A stretch of 64,000 nucleotides of DNA. Origin: Henricia sp. BOLD:AAB3569 (Eukaryota; Echinodermata; Asteroidea; Spinulosida; Echinasteridae). Under the pieces are notes generated by a model. That model was given only the letters and a program-made list of their open reading frames with translations, made no database searches and was not told the DNA's origin. The stretch covers positions 1,240,001 to 1,304,000 of the forward strand of contig JBBELK010000517.1 in NCBI GenBank assembly GCA_037783545.1, in the 5' to 3' direction. This document shows positions 24,801 through 36,800 of this stretch, in pieces. The position numbers and the translations under genes are program-made. How positions within the stretch are numbered: position 1 is the first letter of the stretch; each line of letters begins with the position of its first letter.

Positions 24801-27800
24801 CCGCCTGGAATGTCGGAGTTCCCCCTGGAATGTCGGAGTTCCCCCTGGAATGTCGGAGTTCCCCCTGGAATGTCTGCGTTCCGCCTGGAATGTCTGCGTT
24901 CCGCCTGGAATGTCTGCGTTCCGCCTGGAATGTCTGCGTTCCGCCTGGAATGTCTGCGTTCCGCCTGGAATGTCTGCGTTCCGCCTGGAATGTCTGCGTT
25001 CCGCCTGGAATGTCCGCGTTCCGCCTGGAATGTCCGCGTTCCGCCTGGAATGGCCGCGTTCCCCCTGGAATGTCCGCGTTCCCCCTGGAATGGCCGCGTT
25101 CCCCCTGGAATGTCCGCGTTCCCCCTGGAATGTCCGCGTTCCCCCTGGAATGTCCGCGTTCCCCCTGGAATGTCCGCGTTCCCCCTGGAATGTCTGCGTT
25201 CCCCCTGGAATGTCTGCGTTCCCCCTGGAATGTCTGCGTTCCCCCTGGAATGTCGGTGTTCCCCCTGGAATGTCGGTGTTCCCCCTGGAATGTCGGTGTT
25301 CCGCCTGGAATGTCGGTGTTCCGCCTGGAATGTCGGTGTTCCGCCTGGAATGTCGGTGTTCCCCCTGGAATGTCGGTGTTCCCCCTGGAATGTCGGTGTT
25401 CCGCCTGGAATGTCGGTGTTCCCCCTGGAATGTCGGTGTTCCGCCTGGAATGTCGGTGTTCCGCCTGGAATGTCGGTGTTCCGCCTGGAATGTCGGTGTT
25501 CCGCCTGGAATGTCGGTGTTCCGCCTGGAATGTCGGTGTTCCGCCTGGAATGTCGGTGTTCCCCCTGGAATGTCGGAGTTCCCCCTGGAATGTCGGTGTT
25601 CCCCCTGGAATGTCCGTGTTCCCCCTGGAATGTCCGCGTTCCCCCTGGAATGTCCGCGTTCCCCCTGGAATGTCCGCGTTCCCCCTGGAATGTCCGCGTT
25701 CCCCCTGGAATGTCTGCGTTCCCCCTGGAATGTCCGCGTTCCCCCTGGAATGTCCGCGTTCCCCCTGGAATGTCCGCGTTCCCCCTGGAATGTCCGCGTT
25801 CCCCCTGGAATGTCCGCGTTCCCCCTGGAATGTCCGCGTTCCCCCTGGAATGTCCGTGTTCCCCCTGGAATGTCTGTGTTCCCCCTGGAATGTCTGTGTT
25901 CCCCCTGGAATGTCTGTGTTCCCCCTGGAATGTCTGTGTTCCCCCTGGAATGTCTGTGTTCCCCCTGGAATGTCTGTGTTCCCCCTGGAATGTCTGTGTT
26001 CCCCCTGGAATGTCTGTGTTCCCCCTGGAATGTCTGTGTTCCCCCTGGAATGTCTGCGTTCCCCCTGGAATGTCTGCGTTCCGCCTGGAATGTCTGCGTT
26101 CCGCCTGGAATGTCTGCGTTCCGCCTGGAATGTCTGCGTTCCACCTGGAATTTCTTTTGTGTTTAGGTATTTTAATGAGCGTAGAAATGCCACAGATTTA
26201 TTTTTATGGTCGCAAAAAGAATACTAGCCAGCGCGACTTAAGACCCTTTTTTGCAGATCGAGCGGGTCACATTTGACATTTGGTGCAAGATATGAGACCA
26301 AGTGACTCTCATTCCATTGTTCCCCTATTGTGTGTAAACCATCCAAGGAATTTCCTTTCAGGTTTTAGGGGGAATAATTAATATATTTCGTTCTAACCTA
26401 ACAGTCATATATAAAATACATCCCCAAAAATATTATAAATGGGAAGAAATCAGTTAATTTGCAATCTTCAATTTGGATGTGGAAGCAGAAAGGTTGGTGT
26501 AATTATACTGCACTGCTGTATGGAACCGGATAAATTAGATTACAGAACATCGGTGTTTTTAAAAAATGATATTCTTGAAAATATGCCGATTGAGAACGCT
26601 ATAAATTCATATGACAAATGATATGGTACACAAATCACAACACCAATGGGGAAAATGGGGAGTTCAAAATTGTGATCTGGACAGCTCCTTTAACAAAAGG
26701 GGGAGGGGGAGGAGAGTCTCATATCTGGCAGTCTGGCAGCATAAAATGTATATCATTTGCAATGACCCAAAATATTACATGTACTTGACAAAAAAGTGTT
26801 GATAGCAATAGTAAAAAAACATTGTTGCAATTTTAATTGAACTCATGTGTTATTTACATACAATACTTGCAAATTGTGTTTGTTACAAGTGGATTATTTT
26901 ATGTAATGACTAGCTGTATGTATGTGATGATTAATTCATCCGTTCAGGTTGCATAATAAACTCCTCAAAAAAAGTTCGGTAAGTGAAGTTTGACTGACGA
27001 TTTCTCTCTTGTTGCAGAATAATTTTTCTTGAATTTTAAATCATTGAAAAGCCCTGTTATTCCTCTTTACGATGATGTGTCATTTGTTATGATTAAATAA
27101 TTGGGGGATGTGCAGCGCAGCTGAATATGGGGGCGGGTGTAAAGTGAAATGTTACAAAATGCAATGCTATTGTAAAAAAGTGTATTGACACATTCCCATC
27201 CTCCAAGCAAAAGGGGAATGCACTGCATGACAATAGACTACTAAAGTGAAAACGTCACCCTTTGTGTGTTGCCATGGTTTTTGGGTCTACACTAAAACCA
27301 GTGAACTGTTTCCCTGCGCTATACCAATGGAGGTTTCAGATTACCAGCAAATGTTTAGACGCAAAAACCATGGCAACCGACGTCACACTTTAGTAGTCTT
27401 TTGCAGTGAATTGTGTGACATTTCACTTTTTACCCACCCATGTATTCCGCTATACTGCACATCCCCCAATTGATTAATCATAACAAATAACACATCACTG
27501 TAAAGAGGAATAACAGAGATTTCCAATGATACCAAATTTAAAGGAAATGATTTAGTAACAAGAGAGAAATCGTCAGTCAAACTTGACTTTCCAAACTTTT
27601 TTTTGAGGAGTTTATATAAACTGACTTGAAGATGTATGAAAAATAAACCAAACCAAACACCACATGAATTTACTTCTGTCTTACTACTCCCAATTAGGGC
27701 CTTTTTCCAAATCTCGACTTAGAGACGGAGACGAAGCCGAGATTTAGAAAAGCCCCAAGTTAGGGATATTGGTATGTTGTCAATTTTGGAATTGTTTTTT

Positions 27801-30800
27801 TTAATGACCGTTTTGTCTGTCATGCAATACATGTACAATTGTCTAATCATATACAAAATCATTTAAGCGGAATGCATACCCTCAATAAAATATCTGCGTA
27901 CACCCCACAATATCCCTAACTTATTTTTTAAATAAGTTAGAAAATCATTTAAAACTACATGTAGTTGTTAAAGATTAACAACTGAAGGAGGTTTTTAAAA
28001 TGTGTGCGCACACACTTTTGTTTTTTCTTCGATATTTACTTTTTTGTCCAGATCACTTTTTGGACACCCCGTATACATTTGTAATTTTTCTTAAGACATT
28101 ACCATTCTGAAATTTGGTGCTCCTAATCCACATATTTCCAAGGATATTGTTAAAAATAAAAGGCCCTATAATACCATTTGCAAGATAAAACTATTTACAT
28201 ACCCGTATTCGTTGAAAAAGTGTGTAACATATATAACTGGAAAAATGTTGGTAAACTAGCCTGAAGAAATGTTAACTACCAGTACTTAGATACATCAATG
28301 CTTCAGAAAACCTTTAAAATCTATATATGGATTTTGTGTACAAGTGAATGGTAAAAAATCCTGTGCACGGGACTTTTATTTAGAAAACCACCTTCGGTTG
28401 TCAATTTCCAGCATGTACCATTTTTTTACGGAAATAAATTCATGTGGTGTTTGTTACCATTGCTATCAACACTTTGAGTCAGGTTTTTCTTGTCAACTCA
28501 TGAAAAACAAAATTGGGTCATTGCAAATGATACAATGGGCCTTTAAACACATTGCCTATATGACACACTGAAAAGCACAATACACACTTCACAGATAAAT
28601 AAAGAACGGCAATTCATTGCAGCGATGCCTTGCACTACATCTACGAGCACCGTCAAACGAGGACTGGACAAAGAATGATGTTTCTGCATACAATTTCTTC
28701 GTGCATTACTTTGGCATTACATAAAAATGTTGAACAAAAAAAAAAACCTGGGTTTTTTTCTAACAAAATGGCGGTGCTCATAAGCTAGTCTTTTTGAAGT
28801 TTATATCCACTTTTCAGTGGGTCATATTTTTCTTTTCCTTTTTATCACACTAATGTTGGCCTACGTGTTGCACTTGTTCAGCACAATGTCTTTTGCTTTC
28901 TCTTCTAACCTACTTTACTTGATTAATTCCTGTATTTTATGAAGTATTTTACACAAACACACACAAAGAGTTACATGTACAAAAGTACAGACAATAAAAG
29001 ACTACATGTATAATAACTAACACCATGCATAAATGCAGCATCAGGATCTCAACAAGTTGGATGGCACTTCCAGGGGCCCATACATATATGTATGTAACAA
29101 AGGTCATGGCTTACTATGAGCATGGAGCTAGCTCCATGCTATGAGTGTACATTGGGCGTTGCCATGTAGTGTACGTAATACCAAAAGGACTGAAGTTCAA
29201 CCACATTGTAGAAATCTTTGACTTTTCATATTTTATGGCATAAATGCTGACCTACATGTACGTAGAACAGTCAGGGCTTCCACGGTGATTTGTGTCATCT
29301 CTTGAAGGTATTTTTCAAGTAAAACTTTGACTTGCTATTACTTTCACAAATAGGTAGGTTTGGGGTTTACAGATACATTGTACATGTAGGCCTAGAGCAG
29401 CTAGAGTGTGGTACACTCAGAACACTGAAAAAATATGTTTATATGTTTAGGAATAGGAAGGCCTTGTATACAATGTACATACGTACCACGTACATGTTTA
29501 GCAGACTGCCTTGCTTATTTTCCTAAATTTATCACAGCAATTTTGTCAAAACTGTAAATTAAAAAAGGGCACTATGGAAAACTTTTTCTATGCATTCCAT
29601 ATCCGGCCTCGATCATAATAGCCCTATAGGCCCAATCACATACAAAACAAACTTTGCGTTTGGATTTTTCGGCTGCGTTTGAGATATGCCAAAATCCTAA
29701 AACAATTCATTATTTTGTATTTTCCCCAAAAATATCAAGTTTTTAATTTTTTTCTCCTGCCATTTTTGTTGGATTTTTAAAAGCAGCGCTCGAATTTTAC
29801 ATTTTGGGCGAGGTGCTTATTCTCGTCCTCCCGCCTAAAAAATGTTAACATAATTTTCTTCCTCCATAACAAAAAATACCCCAGAAGCGGGTAGCGGCTA
29901 GCTTTTTAGGTACCATCGACGCGTAGAATCACATCGTTTTCTGTCGTGTTTTGGAGAAGGTTGTATGATTTAACCACAACAACTTGTGTATTAGTGCATA
30001 AAACCATACCTCCTGTTGATGAGAATGTAAGTTTTGATAATACAGGTAGAAAAGCATGGGTGCAATTCCCATTTGAAATGTGTGGACTGATATAAATGTC
30101 TTATGTTATTTAAATATATCTTGATCCTTAAATAAATTTGTCATAAATACCTGGGAAATGGTGAAAGATATTTTAATAAATACAAATTTGTGTATAAATT
30201 AATCAGGGTTGTGTTTTAACACACTATCAGAGGGTATAGAGCGCGCTAAGTTTTGATCAAATAGCCGTTATTTTGCAAATAATGAAATGCTACAAAATAA
30301 TGAATAATGAAATAGTTGCATAACATCGAGTTTCATTAGCCTAATGTACAGCCAGCATAATTAATACACAACCACATAGAGGCACTAAAATACTGGCCAC
30401 CCACAACATGTGACGATCATGCTTGGTGCATGTACATGTATGTACTTGGTAAATGTACTCCTGGATCTTCCACAAGGAAACTTAGCAACTAAAGTGCTAT
30501 ATTTTTTGAGAAATGAGTAAAACAATTATTTTTTGTCTTATAAGACAAAAAATTCGCCCCAAAACCATTTCGCCCTGCACCACTTCGGCCTGAACCACTT
30601 TGCCCCAAGAGCCACCTTTCCCCCAAACCAATTCGTCCTTGCACCACTTCGTCCAAATGCCACTTCGCCCAAAATACTTCGTGCACAGGCTGTGGTTCAG
30701 GGCAAAGTGGTTCGGGGCGAAATGGTTTTGGGGCGAAGTGACCGTAAAGCCTTTTTTTATTGTTTTCTTTTTTGACTTTTTTGACTGTTTGACGAAGTAC

Positions 30801-33800
30801 GGAGCTGGTTTTTGCTCAGGTTGGTTTTAATCATGCATATCTTCAATCACAACGGGGAGATAAAACTGTTTGCAACGGTTTACCAATCGTTCTGCCTTTA
30901 ATGATACAATACATGCACAAATTAGTATGTCTCGAACAGATAGGCTGACTGCCCAATTTTGTTTCTAAACATGGCCAGTGAGGTTGAACCTATAACTGTG
31001 GAAGGTTTATTCCATACTTTGGTTAAACTGGATTGGACCGTGTTTACACTGGTCCCGAGCTCGGGATCAAGATTGACCCCCTGATAAGAATGTGTTGAGG
31101 TTAACCGCAATGGTCTCGAGTGCCGCGTTTATATATGTTGTTGATCCCGAGCGCGGAGCCAGAAGTTGCAGTCAAAGGTCAAGCTAACGCAGCAGAATTT
31201 CGAGATGTTCCGTCCAGTTTAGCCATTATTTCTGCACTGGCCCAAATGTCCAAAAACCTCGCCAGTTTGTCGTTGCTCCACGAGCGCCCGCGAACTTCGT
31301 TTGCCATCTTTTCACACGAAGACAACTCGACTCGGCTACTTCGTCTTCGTCAACTTCTCTTCACGACGAAATAATGTCAACTTATGCTATGTCGGAAATC
31401 GTTGAATGACACTCCGAAATCCTTGATATAACAACTAAAAACTAAGCTGTATGATAATGACAAAGTGTCGCTAGATAGTTGCAGAAAGTAGAGAAGTTGC
31501 AGAAAGTAGAGGAAATACAGAAACACTTTTTCTCAACGTGTGAAGTTTGTATCGGACAGCAAAAGAGATTGCTGAATGTAGGATACCAATTACGTTTGTA
31601 GTACGTTGTGTTTTCGTAACGGACACCAGCGATCGAGATTCTCAGCTTTGCATCACATGAGTCGCGTCGGGGTATCATGCATTTTGTCCAGGCATATATG
31701 CCTGCACACAATGCATGGAACCAGTGGTACCCAGCTGTGTGCGTGTATACAGTCGTGTACACGTGTACATAATACGAGCGCGGGCTCCCCTGGAATTTTC
31801 GCGCGCTTTAGCCCGCAACAGGATGTGGGGAAGATTTATTGCCCAGCTAACCGCAAACTGATCCCGAGCTCGGGATCGAACCCTCCGCCATCGCGAGACC
31901 AAAATCTCGGGGTCTGATCCGGGGCCAGTTTGGTTCCGAGAGCGTTTACACCTATTTGTGATCTGGGGCTGATCCCGAGCTCGGTGTTCGATCCCGAGCT
32001 CGGGATCAAGTGTAAACACGGTCTAAGAAATCAAACGGAAGAGGCCCTGAAATTGTATCTTTATCAATGAAATATTTTGTATGCAACTACTAGCTGACTC
32101 CAATCAGTTTCAGTCATAAAACCCTATTTGAAAGTTGTTTTGGTGTTAAAATCAAAGTTTGGGGTTTTATGCTAATATGAATTTGCACGTTATATTTCTT
32201 TGGACGGCATAAATGGCCAACAGTCTTTATTCAAAAAGTGTCCTCATACTGGATATTATATGAAACAAGTTTTATATGATAAGTGTAGTTGTGGTAAACA
32301 AATGTAAAGTGCAAATTGTTTCATTGGTTGGAGGTTGTACGCAAAACTAGGCAAAATTATCGTTACTCACGTTACCGTTACGTTACACTAAGCTGACTAT
32401 CAGAGCCACAAAAACATAATTCAACTTCATGCCGTCATTTCTAACACATGCTAAAAAAAAAAAAAGTTTGTCCTACATGCCTAGGAGTATTTTGAACAGA
32501 ATAAGATAGACAGGCTTTAAAATGATAATTCATTTTTTCATCTTATGGAATTGCCCTATAAGGCAAACACAGGAAAATTACACTCATCAATTAGCTTTTT
32601 TGCATTTGGGTCTTTCCACGCTAATAGGCCTATTTGAAGATGTCTTCAGTTTATCTCAAACTTAAAGAAATTCCCCAGGAGATAACTTTTGCCCAAAAAG
32701 TTAAGAAAATGCTGCCACAACATACATTTCTGAAAAGGTTGTGTACAAATTTTCCCTTATACGTATGTAACTGGACAGACAAGGGAATTTTTTTTAAGTT
32801 TGAGATAAACTAAAGACATCTGAATGGAATTATTGATTTATTTTTCAAATGGCCCATTAGCGTGGAAAGACCCATTTGCATAATGGCTGGTGCGCTGAAT
32901 TCTTCACTTTATGCAGTTTAGAAAGTCACATACTACGCTGTTACGTGGTGCACGCCACTGCCAAGCAACCAACAGTCCGGTTGCTTTATGTCATTCCTTG
33001 CTACCGTACGGTGAACACGGTATTGGTTTTGTACTTTACACCTGCCACGTGCACCACATAAATGTAGCAACAAAAATTTAGTCTGGTCAAGTGGACACTA
33101 GAGGACCAGTACTGGTAGACTGTGTGAAAGGCTTCATAAACATACTGTACATGTACTTTGGACTTTGTGACACTGGGTCTTGAGAGGGAGTAAGCAAAAC
33201 TTTGAAACATGCATGAGAAATAATTTGAACTTACATGTACCTTAAATTTCCAGATAAAATGGCATCTAATGTAACGGCTGAATCCTTGCTGGAAACAATA
33301 AGCACAGGCCACCTGGAATGTTCCATCTGCTCCTGCCGATTCAAGCAGCCCAAACTCTTGGACTGCTTGCATAGTTTTTGTCTGCAGTGTCTTCAAGGAC
33401 TCATACAACACCAAACTCCATCAAACCGTACATGTACCAAGCTGACTTGTCCTCTTTGCAGATGTAAAACAACACTAAGCAGATCCGGGGTTAATGACTT
33501 ATCTAATGACTTTCGGCTGAGTGCACTTATTCAAGAAATTACTTTACAAGAGAAGATACTAAAGGGGCAAGAGACGGTCATCAAATGTCAAGGCTGTGAT
33601 GAACATAATCAGGCCATCTCAAGATGCATGGACTGTGAACATTTCCTCTGTCGGGAATGCCACAAGGCACATGAACGCATGACTGTCATGAAATCTCACA
33701 AGATCTACACCATGGCTCAGTTTCAATCTGGAGAGATTAAATATAGAAGTGAACTCAGAAGTGAAATACCAAAATGTAACAAGCATCCAAACGAGAGCCT

Positions 33801-36800
33801 TAAGATCTATTGTGAAACATGCAGGCAATTAGTATGTACGGATTGCTTAGTCCTTCAACATGGGAAGCACTCCATTGTGGATCTGCCAGAAGCTGTCAAG
33901 CAAAGCAAAAAAAGAATAGAGGGTGCACTTGCTAAAGCTGAGAACATAAAGGCACAGTTTAACACTACGATCCAAGAAACAGACACAATGCGTACAAAAA
34001 TGGATGCTGCCTTCACCGACACAAGGGAGAAAATCTCCAAACGGGCTGAGAAGCAGGTTGCCAAGATCAGAGCAGAAGAAGAGCAACTTATGGGGGTAAC
34101 TGAAAAGATTTACAAAGAGAAAGCCAGCAAATTTGAAGCTGCCCAAGCTTCAAACAGCCATGACATGATAAAGTCTCAACAGAAGCTTGTGGAGGTGAAA
34201 CAACTTGTGACAGAAGCAACTTCATACGAGATTCTGGAACTCGAAAACAAAATCCTACACAATCTCACTGAACTGGCAAAGCCACAAAAAGTTCCTGTGG
34301 GATTATTCTTCATGGATTTGAGAGCAACTGACAATAATGTACTGATTGGCAAAATATTCACGTAATACCCAAACATCTACGGCTACCCTTTTTTTCCATG
34401 ATCAGGTGTACTACATTGATTTAGCAGCCAACATTGGTGAAAAATGAATTGCTTAAATCGGGTTATCAAACATTTCAGCTGATTGGTACATATGTCTTGA
34501 AGTATATTCAGCTGAAATGTTTTCGTACAAACTGCATTCCTTCCAAAATAAATGTCAGTTTTGTATTTCATGCTGTAGATTGGGGGTACGGACACTACAG
34601 TTTTTGCCTGTAGGTGTGGAGGAGAGAAAATAATATTACTTGTAATCATTTATTATGTATAAATTATCCTGTTTCTAATGTAACAGTCATAGATTATACA
34701 CTATTCTTGCACAGCGCCCTCACTTGACCCCCAAGGTAAACCACAGGTACATGTATAGTACACTCATTTTTTTTCTGAAGTCACTTTTACCCCTGTTAGG
34801 CGCAATTTTCATGCACACGCAATTTATAAAATTGCGCAAGCAGATTTAAAACCTGCGCGCGCAAATTTTAAAGCATTTGTGAAGTGAACATTAACAACAA
34901 GCTGGTTTTATACACAAAGGGGCAAACTCAAATTTGTTTTTATTTCAGAAAGAAGTGACCTTTTCTTTACTTAAAAATTTTCATGACAGATAAGGGCGCT
35001 GTAGGGAACCCACAGTTGAAAAACAAAGAAAAAACATTACATTTCAAACAGTAACAGTACCCCACTGATCCATTTTGGGCTCAAACAAACTTGTCAGGAT
35101 TGTTGCAAATGACATACTAAACAAACTGATACAGTTCATGATATTAAGAAGCCACTGAAAATGACACCAACTTTTGTACACAAGTCTATAGAGAATATGG
35201 AAATTTGCTCATGAATATGGAAATTCTCATTAGCATAAAAATAGAAAACTTGCAACTATCAAATTCTCTGAAATTGATTGAAATGTGTAAAACACATACT
35301 GTACTGTACTTTTATGTAATACAAAATCCTATTTCATACATGTACGTCCTTTAAAGGACGTGTGAAATAGGGTTTTTATTACATAAAATAATAGTAGATG
35401 TGTTTTACACATTTCGGTCAATTTCAGAAAATTTGATAGTTGCGTTTTGGTGTAATTGCACATTTTCTATTTTTATGTTAATGAGAATTTCCATATTCAT
35501 GAGCAAAGCCGTGATGTCATCTCAGGAAAAACAGAGGAATTCTCCATAGACTTGTGTACAAAAGTTAATGTCATTTTCAGTGGCTTCTTGATATCATAAA
35601 CTATATAAGTTTGCTGAGTTTGTTTAGTATGTCATTTGCAACAACCCTAACAAGTTTGTTTGGGTCAAAAATGGATCAATGGGCTACTGCTACTGTTTGA
35701 AATGTAATGTTCTTTCTTTGTTTTTCCAATGTGGGTTCCCTCCATGACCAGCAACAAACAGCGCCCTCGCCTGACAAGACATTTTGAAGTAGAGAAAATG
35801 TCACTTCTTTCTGAAATGAAAACAAATTTGAGTTTGCCCCTTTGTCTGCAACACTTTGATCTTTTGATTTCTGTATAAAAACAGCTGGGTGATAATTTTC
35901 ACCTCACAAAACCTTTAAGCAGGAGGTACTGAATAAAATCGGGCATTCGCTCATGTCACGTGCTGACTGCGACTTGATAGCGCGTGCGCGTGGAGACGCG
36001 ACTTTAAAAAAATAATTCCAGGTGGAAAAAAATAATGTTTAAGACCCGAACTTTCGTTTTCTTGTTTATTTTTTTTCAAAAAAAGCTCTAAAGACCACCC
36101 TTAAAATTTAGCATATTCCATAATTCCAAAGGCAGCCATGTCTGGAAATTATCCCTCCACTATAGGGAAAATTAGAGCACTTCCAGCCTTCATTTTCATT
36201 TACAATTCTCAGATCTGAGTTGCAAGACCCCGAACCAGGCTTAAAACATTACATTTGGGGCCCCCCAAGATGCTTTACGAGGTGTGCAATTATTAATGAG
36301 CTTGGCGCATGGATCTGACCCATGCCGCATAATGCGTAGGGGAGCGTGGGGTTATTTGGAACAATTTTTACAAAATTGTTTACAAAACATTAAAGAGGAT
36401 GAATCCCCTTGACGAAAATCCAGCATTTAGGCTTTTTTCGATAGTCCAAACATCCCTCTTGCATCCCTCTTTATTTTTTTTTAATTGTCGGTTTTAAGTG
36501 GATAAATTGCAAGCAAAGGGCACTTTTCGAAAATGTTTTTTTTCGCGATTTCTGAAACGCTCATTAGGTATTCATGATATGCGCGTGACCCCGTGACGCA
36601 ATCCTGAGAAAGAGAAGTCAACACGATTGTTAGCTCCATATGTTTACACGCAAAAAACTGGGAAAACTGTCTCTGTTAGATGGTATTTTTTGAAGAATTT
36701 TGTTGGTCCAAAAAGCCAGAGATATGCCCAGTAGCTGCGTGGTTGTATGTTTTACCAGACACTATGAAAAAAAAAGAGCAGAAAGATTTTCTTTTCTATT

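Noticed and set aside
24641-26140. CRISPR-like array
   Set aside because: Units are contiguous without spacers and the DNA is eukaryotic.
24528-26276. Long repeat proteins of about 500-550 residues on both strands
   Set aside because: They are the automatic result of a stop-free 20-bp unit; all frames are equally open, no frame is favoured by substitutions, and the array lies between transposon arms in an intron.
31675-32019. Open frame of 114 codons on the minus strand
   Set aside because: It is composed of CCCGAGCTCGGG palindromes at the end of a TIR element and has no family resemblance.
33235-33258. Upstream ATG for the TRIM gene
   Set aside because: Followed by TTTCCAG, a likely acceptor of a 5' leader intron, and the next ATG has the better context. 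The choice does not affect any domain.
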